Assembly (NCBI GenBank): GCA_040388605.1
Contig: JAZKBN010000043.1
Location: 1 to 39,623, forward strand
DNA: 39,623 nucleotides
DNA from: JAZKBN01 sp040388605
Lineage (GTDB): Bacteria; Bacteroidota; Bacteroidia; Cytophagales; Flexibacteraceae
Reading direction: 5' to 3'
Shown: positions 14,601 to 22,714 of the stretch, one piece after another
Position numbering within the stretch: position 1 is the first letter of the stretch
Layout of the letters: every line of letters begins with the position of its first letter
Notes under the pieces: generated by a model
What the model was told of the DNA's origin: nothing
The model's input: the letters and a program-made list of their open reading frames with translations, nothing else
Database searches by the model: none
Program-made: the position numbers and the translations under genes

Positions 14601-16363
14601 CCGTTAACGGCGCTGTTACACCCGTAATTACTGCCACCGGCAGCACCATACTTTGCGGCGGCGCATCTGTTGTGCTTACCTCAACTTCTGCCGACAGCTA
14701 CATCTGGAGCAACGGCGAAACCACCCAAAGCATAACAACAAGCCAGGCCGCCGATTATACTGTGCGTACCATAACAGCAGGCTGTACTTCAGTTGCTTCG
14801 GCAGCAACTTCGGTTACCATTGCGGCTGCATTGCCCACACCATCGGTTAACATCACCAGGGATACTGCTATTTGCTCAGGCAACAGCGTTACGCTTACTT
14901 CATCTGTTGCCACCGGTAACTTATGGAGCAACGGCGAAACCACGCAATCAATCACTGTAAGCGCTGCCGGCAGCTTTACTGTTCAAACAGTATCGGGCAG
15001 CTGCACATCATTAGCAAGCTCTGCAGTTAATGTAACTGTATCTGCCACACCTAATGCGCCTGTATTAACAGCCGGCGGACCTCTTTCTTTCTGCCAGGGC
15101 ATTTCTTTGATGCTGATGTCGTCTTCACCAACAGGTAATCTTTGGAGCACCGGCGAAACTACCGATATGATTACCGTAAATGCTTCAGGCACATACAGCG
15201 TTCGCCAAATTTCAGGCAACTGTACTTCGGCGGCAAGCAATGCAGTTGCAGTTAATGTAACACCTACCCCTGCCACACCGGTAGTAAGCAATTCAGGTTC
15301 ACTAACCATTTGCTCAGGCGGACTTGTAACCCTTACCTCATCGGCCGACACCGGTAACCGCTGGAGCACCGGCGAAACCGGCAAAACCATAGCTGTTACA
15401 TCGCCCGGCACTTATTCAGTATATACTGTAACCGGGGCTTGCAGCTCTGCTGTAACCAACACCATAGTGCGCGCAGGCATAGTTGGCCCCATCCCGGTTA
15501 TTACCGCAGGCGGACCTGTAAGCTTCTGCACAGGCGGCTCAGTTACATTATCCACAGCATCGGCAACCACAATCTGGAGCAACGGTGCAAGGGGCGCATC
15601 TATTACTGTAACAGCACCGGGTACTTACACCGCCCGGGATACCTCGGGTGAATGTATTTCTCCGGCAAGCGCAGCAACTACCGTTACTGTTAACGCCATT
15701 CCGAATGCACCAACCATTACAGTTACCGGCAGCCCGGCATTCTGTACAGGCGGCTCGGTTACACTAAGGTCTTCTTCTGCAACCGGCAACTTATGGAGCA
15801 ACAATGCCACTACGCAGACCATTACTGTAAACGTGGCCGGCAGCTATACCGTATCTGTAACTGCTAACGGGTGCACAAGCGCAGCATCTGCTGCGGTTCA
15901 GGTAACAGAAAACAGCCGCCCGGCTCAGCCTGTTATTACTTACGACGGAACTGTGCTTGACGCAGGCAGCTACCCCGGTGCAAGCTTTACATGGTATTTA
16001 AATACAGGCGCTATTCCGGGTGCTAACTCGCAAACATATACACCTGCGGTAACAGGCGTTTATACTGTTATGGTAACAGATGCCAACGGATGTTCTTCGC
16101 TGATGTCGGTTGATTATGTTGTACTTGGCTTAAATGCCAAATCAGCCTCATTCATGCAGATTGTGCCAAACCCTGCCGGCAGCTATTGCCGCATTGCAGG
16201 TCTTACAGGCAGCAAAGAAGTGAATATATACAGCATTCACGACCAACGCATGCACAGCCAAACCGCCGATGCCGATACTTATATTAACCTGCAAAACCTT
16301 GCCGCAGGTGTTTATGAAATCAGGATTGGCAACAACAGGTTGCGTCTGGTGAAAAACCAATAA
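11666..16363 (+). CDS. T9SS-exported multidomain Ig-repeat protein
   Basis: A 1565-aa secreted protein. The signal peptide is at 1-~30 (cleavage near NAADAQ). Three ~175-aa repeats follow (~31-550), each starting with a (D/E)NF-D/S motif and containing QYxRNxxxQYDxxM, KSLSVK-type strands and YPTGR; they look like beta-sandwich carbohydrate-binding-type domains. Ten ~75-85-aa Ig-like repeats follow (~555-1420), each with a (L/F)C-x-G-x-S-V-x-L start, a WS(T/N)GETTQSI core and C-T-S-x-A-S. A starch-binding-like insert with IRWHGGVKINGSQW sits after the third repeat. After a last Ig-like domain comes a T9SS type A sorting domain (~1490-1565; IVPNPAGSYCRIAGL...GVYEIRI). It is probably displayed on or released from the cell surface, perhaps binding polysaccharide. 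Confidence 0.85.
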   Translation: MKAPLLRNMFSKACCTLLMLCAAFNAADAQVMWDNFDDQRNTTYSFRDGNFSVVPNRWIEPNDGSATMGQYQRNGGSQYDIMRMSPGGPINDLTPYLNGTKSLSVKIWTTAPGKVVQLSLEDSNATTPTNYPTGRLATFTGTTTTAGVWETITLSLTARPDPAASPTGMNVMLVLFDPGLFSAATWYFDDLMGPEYTRRAPVVGENMLFNFDGISSGAFDIFNGTELQYPIVNPDVAAGNTSAHVGKYVRNPSEQYNVLIASLTSFLTGVSDYNSGSKKMSLKVRTDAPVGTEVEIVLQNNSRARNPYPTGRHSVYSAVTTVSGAWETLVFTKILNPDASQGDAEIDNVVIEFAPNAFSANTYYFDELAGPALAGTTASGEFIIENFSDIHHQTFGTHDGTLTQPTANPAPDAVNMDNAVGKYQRNGGAQYDVLMSKLDCTPEDVASYLDGSKKFSLKVFTDAPIGTPISFTLQDTNSATGANYPTGRHSVYSAVTTSNTGWQNLNFTFESRPDAGAANTSVNSIAIMFNSNSNTGNTYYIDDFAGFKVGLDAPVISASGNTVLCAGSTVTLTSSVAAGNNWSTGETTQSITVNAAGNYTVRAMAGSCTSAASAPVAVSIAPTVDTPTITLSGDSNICSGSSLTITSVYPTGNVWSTGETTQSIVVSTNSRVFVQNVAGGCTSAASQAVQVRVSARPEPQMPVSSAGFTICNGDSTTLSLAGNFPLYHWSTGAGTPTIQAKTAGRYWVRVAYTADCWSDTLMGTYTQSGVTFSPAGAGPNDDITITVNPAAVCGNLALATDVIRWHGGVKINGSQWQHVVASNGAEEAYSRFTKVNNVFTKHIIPASYNYTTAGETATELDFVLNGGAASNGWFLYEGKDNTNACGDFFVPLPIPTTQATSTAITIGVTTIPAPVVSAAGVTTFCSGNSVDLTSTAGDAYIWSSGETTRSINVSAAGNYTVKVVVGGCTSAASAPVAVTVNGAVTPVITATGSTILCGGASVVLTSTSADSYIWSNGETTQSITTSQAADYTVRTITAGCTSVASAATSVTIAAALPTPSVNITRDTAICSGNSVTLTSSVATGNLWSNGETTQSITVSAAGSFTVQTVSGSCTSLASSAVNVTVSATPNAPVLTAGGPLSFCQGISLMLMSSSPTGNLWSTGETTDMITVNASGTYSVRQISGNCTSAASNAVAVNVTPTPATPVVSNSGSLTICSGGLVTLTSSADTGNRWSTGETGKTIAVTSPGTYSVYTVTGACSSAVTNTIVRAGIVGPIPVITAGGPVSFCTGGSVTLSTASATTIWSNGARGASITVTAPGTYTARDTSGECISPASAATTVTVNAIPNAPTITVTGSPAFCTGGSVTLRSSSATGNLWSNNATTQTITVNVAGSYTVSVTANGCTSAASAAVQVTENSRPAQPVITYDGTVLDAGSYPGASFTWYLNTGAIPGANSQTYTPAVTGVYTVMVTDANGCSSLMSVDYVVLGLNAKSASFMQIVPNPAGSYCRIAGLTGSKEVNIYSIHDQRMHSQTADADTYINLQNLAAGVYEIRIGNNRLRLVKNQ

Positions 16364-16388
16364 GCAATTATAAAAGCTTAAATTGCCG

Positions 16389-16424
16389 CCGGGGGCCGAA
16401 GAAATTCGGCCCCCGGTTGCGTTT
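16389..16424 (+). terminator. Strong rho-independent terminator of the Ig-repeat gene
   Basis: A perfect 12-bp G/C-rich stem, CCGGGGGCCGAA (16389-16400) with TTCGGCCCCCGG (16405-16416), has a GAAA tetraloop and is followed by TTGCGTTTT. Confidence 0.85.
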
Positions 16425-16467
16425 TAGGGCCTTGTATATATTTGGCAGATTAAGTATAACTGTGAAG

Positions 16468-16475
16468 TATATTTG
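16468..16475 (+). promoter_or_regulatory. Perfect -7 box (TATATTTG) for the 163-aa gene
   Basis: TATATTTG matches the Bacteroidota -7 consensus exactly and lies 25 nt before the chosen ATG at 16500. A second TATATTTG is found upstream around 16435-16442. A well-spaced TTG -33 element is not obvious. Confidence 0.4.
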
Positions 16476-16499
16476 CCCGTCGGAAATCAAGAACCGTAT

Positions 16500-16991
16500 A
16501 TGATATTTTCAATAGAATTTACAAACAAGGCAATTGAACGTGATCTGAAGTATTTAGCACATGAGCATTCATTCTATATGGAACCTGAGGTAAAAGGAAT
16601 TTGGGCCCCCTGGGCTCCAAGGCATGATTTTGAATTGAACCTTAACACAATAGCCTTAGGTGTCATAGATAAAAGAATTGTGAACGTCTCTGGCTTTTGC
16701 GGCTTGAATAAATCTATGAAATCAGACTGCGAGGTGCCCGCATACAGAAAGGGCATATTAAAAGTTGAAAACGAAGATTTAGATTTTGGTTCAGCTTTCG
16801 GAATACCTGATGTATATAATCACGGAGAATTCGATAAGTATGTAAATCTCGAAACCGGTTGGGTCTGTATTGGCTACCCCGATAAACCCGGCACTGCTGT
16901 TGAATTTATAAGCAACTGCGTGGCTGTTATTAACGAAAATAATAACCTGGTTGCCCTGTGGCTTAAGCCGGAAGAGTTACCGGAGCTATAG
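16500..16991 (+). CDS. Hypothetical 163-aa cytoplasmic protein
   Basis: I chose the ATG at 16500 (MIFSIEFTNKAIERDLKYLA) over one nine codons upstream at 16473, because the -7 box covers the upstream codon. There is no signal peptide. It is acidic and aromatic-rich. The C-terminal third reads like small regulatory or immunity-type proteins (GWVCIGYPDKPGTAVEFISN then VALWLKPEELPEL), but I cannot name a family. It stands alone between two secreted-protein genes, isolated by a strong upstream terminator. It has low GC compared with its neighbours. Confidence 0.6.
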   Translation: MIFSIEFTNKAIERDLKYLAHEHSFYMEPEVKGIWAPWAPRHDFELNLNTIALGVIDKRIVNVSGFCGLNKSMKSDCEVPAYRKGILKVENEDLDFGSAFGIPDVYNHGEFDKYVNLETGWVCIGYPDKPGTAVEFISNCVAVINENNNLVALWLKPEELPEL

Positions 16992-17580
16992 ACTAAACCG
17001 ACATCCAAAATCAATTACCCCAGTTTCATTTTTAAAAACCATTCCCGAAATGAAACAAAACTTTAATTTAGAACCTGAACACCGGCTAATCATTAACAGT
17101 TAAATGTTTAATTATATTGCAAAAAACTTACATGAAATATTCTTTAAAGGTTGTTTAGGCTCAAACACGTTGTATACAAACAGTAGTTAAAGGCGCCTCA
17201 AACATAATGCACTGTATTTCAGCAAATTAACTTTATATAAATATTAAATAGTATTCCTGTGTTCCAAAGACCATTCAGGGCCGGAATACATGATTTGCAT
17301 TATTTTAATATTAAATTTAGCCGAATATAAACAGAAACATATCTCTTTGTAAAATAATTGTATATCGGGGCGCTAAATCAAAAACGACACCGTGTTTGCG
17401 GTTAAAAAATACGCACTACATTACTTACCTTTACGATTACTTTGGAGGTTTCACTTTTAAAAACGCCTTCTGAAAAGCAGATATAAAAATATCGGCACTG
17501 TTTTTCTTCGAATACATGGCAGTACCGGTATGTTTAAACGGTCCTTCGGAGAAATTACCTATAATTAACAGCTAAATTAT
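16992..17580. other. AT-rich intergenic region upstream of the LruC gene
   Basis: 589 bp without a credible ORF. It has a 10-bp palindrome TTGTATACAA (17170-17179) flanked by the related sequences GGCTCAAACA and GCCTCAAACA (about 17159-17167 and 17194-17203). TATGTTTA near 17529 is a possible -7 box without a clear -33 partner. It may hold operator sites for the lipoprotein gene. Confidence 0.35.
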
Positions 17581-19626
17581 ATGAATAAATACTTTACAAG
17601 AGTCGGCGCTGCGCTAATGGTTTCGGCGCTCATGTTCAGCTGCAAGCCCGAAACTTCGGACCCTACGGGTACCGGTAACGATAACCTTCCGGCAGATTTC
17701 AAATACAATACCGTTCGTAATATTGACCTGAGCCTGAATGCCACCACCTTAGACGGTGTGAAAATGCAGGGTGCCGGCATTAAAATTTACACCCGGCGCA
17801 TGGTAAATGAATTCGGTGTTGTAAGCTACGACGGCGAACTGGCTGCAGGCGCTGTTGACGAAAGCGGAACATTTAATGCCGCTTTTCAATCGGCCACCAC
17901 AATTGATACTGTTTATGCGGTTACCGGTTATCCCGGCCTGCTTAGCGAAGTTAAAATATCGGTAAAAGCCGGAGGCAGCATAAGCGGCAACATGGTACCG
18001 GTAATGCTCCCCTCTACAGAACGCACAAACGCCAATGTTAACTGTGACGGTAACGGCTACAATATTCTTACCTGTTGGGACAATAACGGCGTGCCCGTGC
18101 AGAACGACGTTATTAAGCCTGCTGTAACCATACCTAACAGCATGCTTCAAAACATATACAACACATTGCCCGAAGGTAAAAACATAAGCGCTGCCCCTGA
18201 CCGCACCAACCTGCTGGTTGAAAATGCAGATCTTGTTCTTACCCAATCGGCAGCCGTATATGTAACCTTCGTTTCAGAAGCAGCAGGCAACCAAAATGCG
18301 TTCGGCTTTTTTGCTTACGATAACGACAAAATACCAAGCGGCCCCAACGACGTAAATAAAATTCCGCAAAGGAATATGCTCGTGTTCCCGAACTCATCTT
18401 TACCGGGCAGCGGCGGCAACCTGCAAAGCGGCTTTAAGATTAAGCTGGGTACTTTCACAAACAGGAGCGTTGGCTTCTTCTGTGCAAACAACGGTTGGGA
18501 CCAATCTTCCAAAAAGGTTAAAAACAACGTTGAGCTTTACTACAGCCGTTCTTCCTGGAACCCTGAAGTGGCTGCCGGCGCTAACGACAAGCGTCACCAC
18601 ATGGTTTTGCTTGAAGATCCTGAAACTCATAAAATTGTTTGCGGCGTTGAAGATTTGAACCGCAAAACAGGCGGCTCAGACCACGATTTCAACGATATTC
18701 TTTTCATTATTGAAACCGAGCCTGCAGGCGCATTTAACAGTGCACTTATTCCTGATATTCTGCCGGCCAACGATACTGACCAGGATGGGGCCAATAACGA
18801 TATAGACCAATACCCTACCGACCCTACCCGCGCTTTCAACAACTACTCTCCTAACGCCACAGATTTCTCGGCTCTTTGCTACGAAGACCTTTGGCCCTCT
18901 ATGGGCGATTTCGATATGAACGACATGGTAGTGCGTTACAACTATAACCTGGTTACCAGCGCATCTAACAAAGCCGTTGAGCTGAAAGCAAAATTCAGGG
19001 TAGATGCCATCGGCGCAAGCTATCGTAACGGTTTCGGTGTACAATTTGGCGTACCGCCAGGCGGCGTAACCGGTGTAACCTACTCCGATGCCGGCCGCGC
19101 AGGCACAGGCCTTGAAACGGCTGTTACCGATAAAGCAACTGTAAACATTTTCACTGATGCCTTTAAAATGGTATCATGGGGCGGCGGCTCTTTTTACAAA
19201 ACCATTCAGGCTGAAAAATTGGGCACATCGCACCTGCAGGAGGTTACAGTAACATTTAAGCCGAATACTTATACCGCAGCTCAATTAGGTGCGCAACCAT
19301 ATAACCCTTTCATTTACACGAATAAGAACCGTGCATCTGAAGTGCACTTACCAGATAATGCGCCTACCATGGCTGCAAACTTAAGCCTCTTCGGCACCGC
19401 CGGCGATAAGAGCAACCCTGCTACCGGCAAATACTACCGCGCATCTAACAATATGCCTTTCGCGCTGCATATACCGGTATTCAACTACCCTACCGAGAAA
19501 TCAGACATCAGGAAAACATACCTGAGGTTTAAAGACTGGGCACAAAGCAGCGGCACTTCTTATGCCGACTGGTATTCAAATACCAACTCCGGCTACCGCG
19601 ACGCTTCTAAAATTTACATTCCTTAA
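17581..19626 (+). CDS. LruC-domain lipoprotein
   Basis: A 681-aa lipoprotein. The signal ends in the lipobox LMFSC with Cys21, so the mature protein is lipid-anchored, probably in the outer membrane. Residues ~250-385 form a DUF4114-like domain (LLEDPETHKIVCGVEDLNRK followed by GGSDHDFNDILFIIE). Residues ~400-680 form the LruC domain (DTDQDGANNDIDQYPTDP, then FSALCYEDLWPSMGDFDMND). The Asp/Asn-rich strings in both are likely calcium-binding. LruC-domain proteins are common in Bacteroidota and marine bacteria, with no firmly established role. The gene stands alone with a long upstream region and a strong terminator. Confidence 0.9.
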   Translation: MNKYFTRVGAALMVSALMFSCKPETSDPTGTGNDNLPADFKYNTVRNIDLSLNATTLDGVKMQGAGIKIYTRRMVNEFGVVSYDGELAAGAVDESGTFNAAFQSATTIDTVYAVTGYPGLLSEVKISVKAGGSISGNMVPVMLPSTERTNANVNCDGNGYNILTCWDNNGVPVQNDVIKPAVTIPNSMLQNIYNTLPEGKNISAAPDRTNLLVENADLVLTQSAAVYVTFVSEAAGNQNAFGFFAYDNDKIPSGPNDVNKIPQRNMLVFPNSSLPGSGGNLQSGFKIKLGTFTNRSVGFFCANNGWDQSSKKVKNNVELYYSRSSWNPEVAAGANDKRHHMVLLEDPETHKIVCGVEDLNRKTGGSDHDFNDILFIIETEPAGAFNSALIPDILPANDTDQDGANNDIDQYPTDPTRAFNNYSPNATDFSALCYEDLWPSMGDFDMNDMVVRYNYNLVTSASNKAVELKAKFRVDAIGASYRNGFGVQFGVPPGGVTGVTYSDAGRAGTGLETAVTDKATVNIFTDAFKMVSWGGGSFYKTIQAEKLGTSHLQEVTVTFKPNTYTAAQLGAQPYNPFIYTNKNRASEVHLPDNAPTMAANLSLFGTAGDKSNPATGKYYRASNNMPFALHIPVFNYPTEKSDIRKTYLRFKDWAQSSGTSYADWYSNTNSGYRDASKIYIP

Positions 19627-19673
19627 TATTGCCGGGAAAAGCTGAATCTGCCAAACCCGAATACATTAACATT

Positions 19674-19720
19674 GAAACAGCAAAGGGGACCTATTGGTCC
19701 CCTTTGCTGTTTCATGCTTT
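19674..19720. terminator. Bidirectional terminator between LruC and XRE genes
   Basis: A perfect 18-bp stem, GAAACAGCAAAGGGGACC (19674-19691) with GGTCCCCTTTGCTGTTTC (19696-19713), closes a TATT loop. The plus strand continues ATGCTTTTTG and the minus strand reads AATGTTAATG, so it should stop the lipoprotein transcript well and the converging XRE transcript less well. Confidence 0.85.
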
Positions 19721-19759
19721 TTGAATGCCGGTATTTACAGGCGAAGCAGTTTAAGAGTT

Positions 19760-20005
19760 TTACCCTTCATCATCAGCAGCTTGGCTTTCGCCGCTACCGG
19801 GCTTATGGTCGTAAGCCAATAAATCTCCGGGTTGGCAGTCAAGGGCTGCGCACAGGGCCTCTAAAGTACTGAATCTTATGGCTTTCGCTTTCCCGGTTTT
19901 AAGCACTGAAAGATTTGAAAGCGTTAAGTCTACCTTTTCGGAAAGCTCGTTGAGGCTCATTTTCCTCCTGGCCATCATCACATCGAGGTTTACAATTATA
20001 GGCAT
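19760..20005 (-). CDS. XRE/Cro-type HTH regulator (DUF2975 partner)
   Basis: An 81-aa protein, almost entirely a Cro/C1 HTH domain: MARRKMSLNELSEKVDLTLS, then NLSVLKTGKAKAIRFSTLEA and LCAALDCQPGDLLAY (~11-66), with a disordered acidic tail. This is the YozG-type short XRE protein usually encoded next to a DUF2975 membrane protein. The start is 3 bp after the DUF2975 stop, so the two are one operon and the pair probably works together. Confidence 0.9.
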   Translation of the reverse strand: MPIIVNLDVMMARRKMSLNELSEKVDLTLSNLSVLKTGKAKAIRFSTLEALCAALDCQPGDLLAYDHKPGSGESQAADDEG

Positions 20006-20008
20006 GGC

Positions 20009-20533
20009 TTATATGGTTAAGTCGTTTTCGGCCTGAATTTCAACACCTCTTTTAAATACCTGTGCTATAATAAATACGAGCCCGGCCATGAACAAGGGCA
20101 GGCCCTCAACTTCGTTTATCCTGATTGTGGCTAATTCATTTTGCAGCCAATTGTCGTGGGCCTGCGCCAGCACAGCCACTACCCAGGTGCCCACTAAGAT
20201 ATAGCTGATGCTTACTATTTTAGATGCCACATATTTGGTAAACGGGTTTGCCATATTAAGCTTCGAAAGCACCTTAATGAGCAGCATGCACATTTGCGCC
20301 TGCAATATGGGCACAGCCGCCATTAAAGCCACAGATAATGAATAGTGCATAAAGCCAAACTGCCTGAGGTTATACATATCAAGCCCCTTGTATATATTTT
20401 TGGCTGCCTCAGGTATAAAGCAGCTCAGGCCGTATGCAAGCAGAACGGAACCTGCATTTATACATAAGCCAATATAGGCCACCCACGTAAGTACGCGCAT
20501 TACTGTGAGAATTTCTTCAGTACGGGTTTTCAT
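20009..20533 (-). CDS. DUF2975 integral membrane protein
   Basis: 174 aa from the ATG at 20533 (MKTRTEEILTVMRVLTWVAY). The longer frame to 20614 adds an implausible 27-residue leader through AT-rich promoter DNA. Four hydrophobic segments are visible: VLTWVAYIGLCINAGSVLLA, the LSVALMAAVPILQAQMCMLL stretch, ISYILVGTWVVAVLAQA, and GLPLFMAGLVFIIAQVF. This is the DUF2975 layout. Its partner is the XRE regulator that follows. Such pairs are thought to sense a membrane or developmental signal, but no mechanism is known to me. Confidence 0.85.
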   Translation of the reverse strand: MKTRTEEILTVMRVLTWVAYIGLCINAGSVLLAYGLSCFIPEAAKNIYKGLDMYNLRQFGFMHYSLSVALMAAVPILQAQMCMLLIKVLSKLNMANPFTKYVASKIVSISYILVGTWVVAVLAQAHDNWLQNELATIRINEVEGLPLFMAGLVFIIAQVFKRGVEIQAENDLTI

Positions 20534-20700
20534 ATTTGAAAGAACGCTTAAGGATTCAGAAGATTTACAATGCAAGTATCGGTAAATATTTATTGATAAA
20601 CAATAAATAAACACTGAATATCGGGATTTTATTTTTAAACATCGCTCATTGCCATTTTTTTTTGATTAAGGTCCGGGCTTAAAAAGCAATTCGATGTTTT

Positions 20701-20728
20701 AAACAGGATTGGGGTTCCAAACCTGTTT
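20701..20728. promoter_or_regulatory. Interrupted inverted repeat upstream of the NmrA/AraC operon
   Basis: AAACAGGaTTGG (20701-20712) pairs with CCAAaCCTGTTT (20717-20728) with one A/A mismatch. It sits in the divergent gap between the DUF2975 gene and the NmrA gene, 82 bp before the latter's ATG. No T-tract follows, so an operator is more likely than a terminator. The cognate protein is unknown. Confidence 0.4.
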
Positions 20729-20810
20729 TGGCTACAACAAGCACAGATTAGGATACAAACATCGGCCGGCTGAACCCGACCTTTGCAGCACCATAATTAT
20801 AAACCCGTAA

Positions 20811-21704
20811 ATGAAAATAGTAATCACAGGTTCCTTAGGGAATATAAGTAAACCACTGGCAACCGAGCTGGTACAAAAGGGCCATGCCGTAACCGTAATC
20901 AGCAGCAAGCCCGAAAAACAAGCTGAAATTGAGGCCTTAGGCGCACAGGCCGCTATAGGCTCATTAGAAGATGCGAATTTCCTTGCCTCGGCTTTTAACA
21001 GCGCCGATGCCGTGTACTGCATGATTCCGCCTAACCTTTTCGCGCAGCCCGACCATATTTCATACTACCGGAGAATTGCCGACAACTATGCCAAGGCTAT
21101 ACAGCAAAGCGGTGTAAAACGTGTTATTCATTTAAGCTCCTATGGTGCACACCTGGATAAAGGCACAGGTATAATTTTAGGCTCGCACAATTCCGAACAA
21201 ATATTCCTGGCAATTCCTGGCATAAAGCTGACCATTATGCGCCCTACTTATTTCTATTACAACCTGTTGCTCTTTACTGAAATGATTAGGCATACGGGTA
21301 CAATAGCCGCAAATTACGGCGACGATAAAATTGTAATGGTATCGCCGATTGATATTGCGGAAGCTGTTGCTGAAGAAATTACAAACCCCGGCAGCACCAA
21401 CAAAATACGCTACGTGGCAAGCGATGAACAAACAGGCCCCGAAATAGCCGGCATTTTTGGTGCAGCCATCGGCATGCCCCATTTAAAATGGCAGGTAATT
21501 TCAGATGAGCAAATGCAAAGCAATTACGAGGCACACGGCCTTCCGAAACATCTTGCGGAGGCCTTGGTTGATATCTTTATAGCCGTACGCAACGGCAAGC
21601 TCGCCGAAGAATATTACCTTAACCAACCGGCAGCCTTAGGCAAAGTAAAGCTTGCCGACTATGCCAAAGAGTTTGCCGCAGTGTACCATAAAACCGAAAA
21701 ATAA
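20811..21704 (+). CDS. NmrA-like NAD(P)-binding protein (atypical SDR)
   Basis: A 297-aa protein of the NmrA/NAD(P)H-binding type. The N-terminal strand-loop MKIVITGSLGNISKPLATEL carries a variant of the GxxGxxG loop. The second strand ends in VISSKPEK, and the segment GVKRVIHLSSYGAH is typical of the family. The Tyr-x3-Lys pair of classical SDRs is absent in its usual place, so it may act as a redox-sensing protein or an atypical reductase. It is cotranscribed with the AraC gene that starts 3 bp after its stop, and is probably controlled by it. Substrate unknown. Confidence 0.85.
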   Translation: MKIVITGSLGNISKPLATELVQKGHAVTVISSKPEKQAEIEALGAQAAIGSLEDANFLASAFNSADAVYCMIPPNLFAQPDHISYYRRIADNYAKAIQQSGVKRVIHLSSYGAHLDKGTGIILGSHNSEQIFLAIPGIKLTIMRPTYFYYNLLLFTEMIRHTGTIAANYGDDKIVMVSPIDIAEAVAEEITNPGSTNKIRYVASDEQTGPEIAGIFGAAIGMPHLKWQVISDEQMQSNYEAHGLPKHLAEALVDIFIAVRNGKLAEEYYLNQPAALGKVKLADYAKEFAAVYHKTEK

Positions 21705-21707
21705 GAA

Positions 21708-22628
21708 ATGGCTGAGTCGCCGGTTACCCGTTTAAAAACCATTGCCGATTATCATAGGCTGATGGGTCTGCCTAAACCAGAGCACCCCTTAATCAGTGTA
21801 ATTAACTATACGGATATGAAGCGTTTGCCGGGTTCAGAGCCTGTTAGCCTTGCTCTTGATTTCTATTCCATATCGTTAAAGCGTGGCTTTAACGGGATAA
21901 TGAAATACGGGCAGCAGGAATTTGATTTCGACAGCGGGGTAATGACGTTTATGTCGCCGGGCCAGGTATTCAGCATATCGGTGAACAGTGGTACAGAATT
22001 AAAGCATTCAGGGTGGCTCTTGTTTATCCACCCTGATTTTCTTTGGAATGCCCCGATTTTGAAAAAAATTAAGCACTCCGAATATTTCAGCTATGCGGTA
22101 AACGAGGCCCTGCATCTTTCAGACAAAGAAGAGGGCACCATTACCGGCATTATGCAAAACATGGCGCAGGAATACCATTCCAATATCGACAACTTCAGCC
22201 AGAACGTAATTATTGCCCAACTTGAACTGCTGCTCAGCTATGCCGAACGTTTTTACAACAGGCAGTTCATCACCCGAAAAATAAGCAACCACTCTGTACT
22301 TGATCGGCTTGAAGATATTCTGACTAAGGCTTTTACCGATGATGCACTTTCAACAAACGGCATACCCACCGTACAGTTTATAGCCGACAGCCTGAATGTA
22401 TCGCCTGGCTATTTAAGCAGCTTGCTCAAGGTGCTTACCGGACAAAGCACGCAACAGCACATTCATAATAAGCTGATAGATACGGCTAAAGAAAAGCTGT
22501 CGGTAACAGCCTTATCGGTGAGCGAAATTGCTTATGAATTGGGCTTTGAGCACCCGCAGTCTTTCAGCAAGCTGTTTAAAACCAAGATGAAGGTAACGCC
22601 GCTTGAATTCAGGCAGAGTTTTAATTGA
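21708..22628 (+). CDS. AraC-family transcriptional regulator (paralogue of 9349-10272)
   Basis: A 306-aa regulator. The N-terminal cupin-like domain (~1-190, with EFDFDSGVMTFMSPGQVFSI) and C-terminal AraC HTH domain (~205-305; SLNVSPGYLSSLLKVLTGQS, then LSVSEIAYELGFEHPQSFSK) match the protein encoded at 9349-10272 along the whole length, about 60% in the HTH part by eye. It is last in a two-gene operon with the NmrA-like oxidoreductase (3-bp gap). The likely target is its own operon. Confidence 0.92.
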   Translation: MAESPVTRLKTIADYHRLMGLPKPEHPLISVINYTDMKRLPGSEPVSLALDFYSISLKRGFNGIMKYGQQEFDFDSGVMTFMSPGQVFSISVNSGTELKHSGWLLFIHPDFLWNAPILKKIKHSEYFSYAVNEALHLSDKEEGTITGIMQNMAQEYHSNIDNFSQNVIIAQLELLLSYAERFYNRQFITRKISNHSVLDRLEDILTKAFTDDALSTNGIPTVQFIADSLNVSPGYLSSLLKVLTGQSTQQHIHNKLIDTAKEKLSVTALSVSEIAYELGFEHPQSFSKLFKTKMKVTPLEFRQSFN

Positions 22629-22659
22629 AAGCAGTACCGGAATCGGTCGGTATCCGCAA

Positions 22660-22690
22660 TTGCTTAGTTTTTTAAACAGGCTTAATTTAT
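22660..22690 (+). promoter_or_regulatory. Promoter candidate for the YafY-type regulator
   Basis: TTG (22660-22662), 20-nt spacer, TAATTTAT (22683-22690), two mismatches at the end of TAnnTTTG. It is 24 nt before the ATG at 22715. Confidence 0.3.
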
Positions 22691-22714
22691 TTTTACGTTC
22701 AAACCTGCCTGCCC

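Noticed and set aside
13320..15910. Regular ~240-bp repeats as a possible CRISPR or tandem satellite
   Set aside because: They are in-frame Ig-domain repeats of a single secreted protein.
17749..18246. 165-aa minus-strand ORF within the LruC gene
   Set aside because: It is a shadow frame of the lipoprotein coding sequence.
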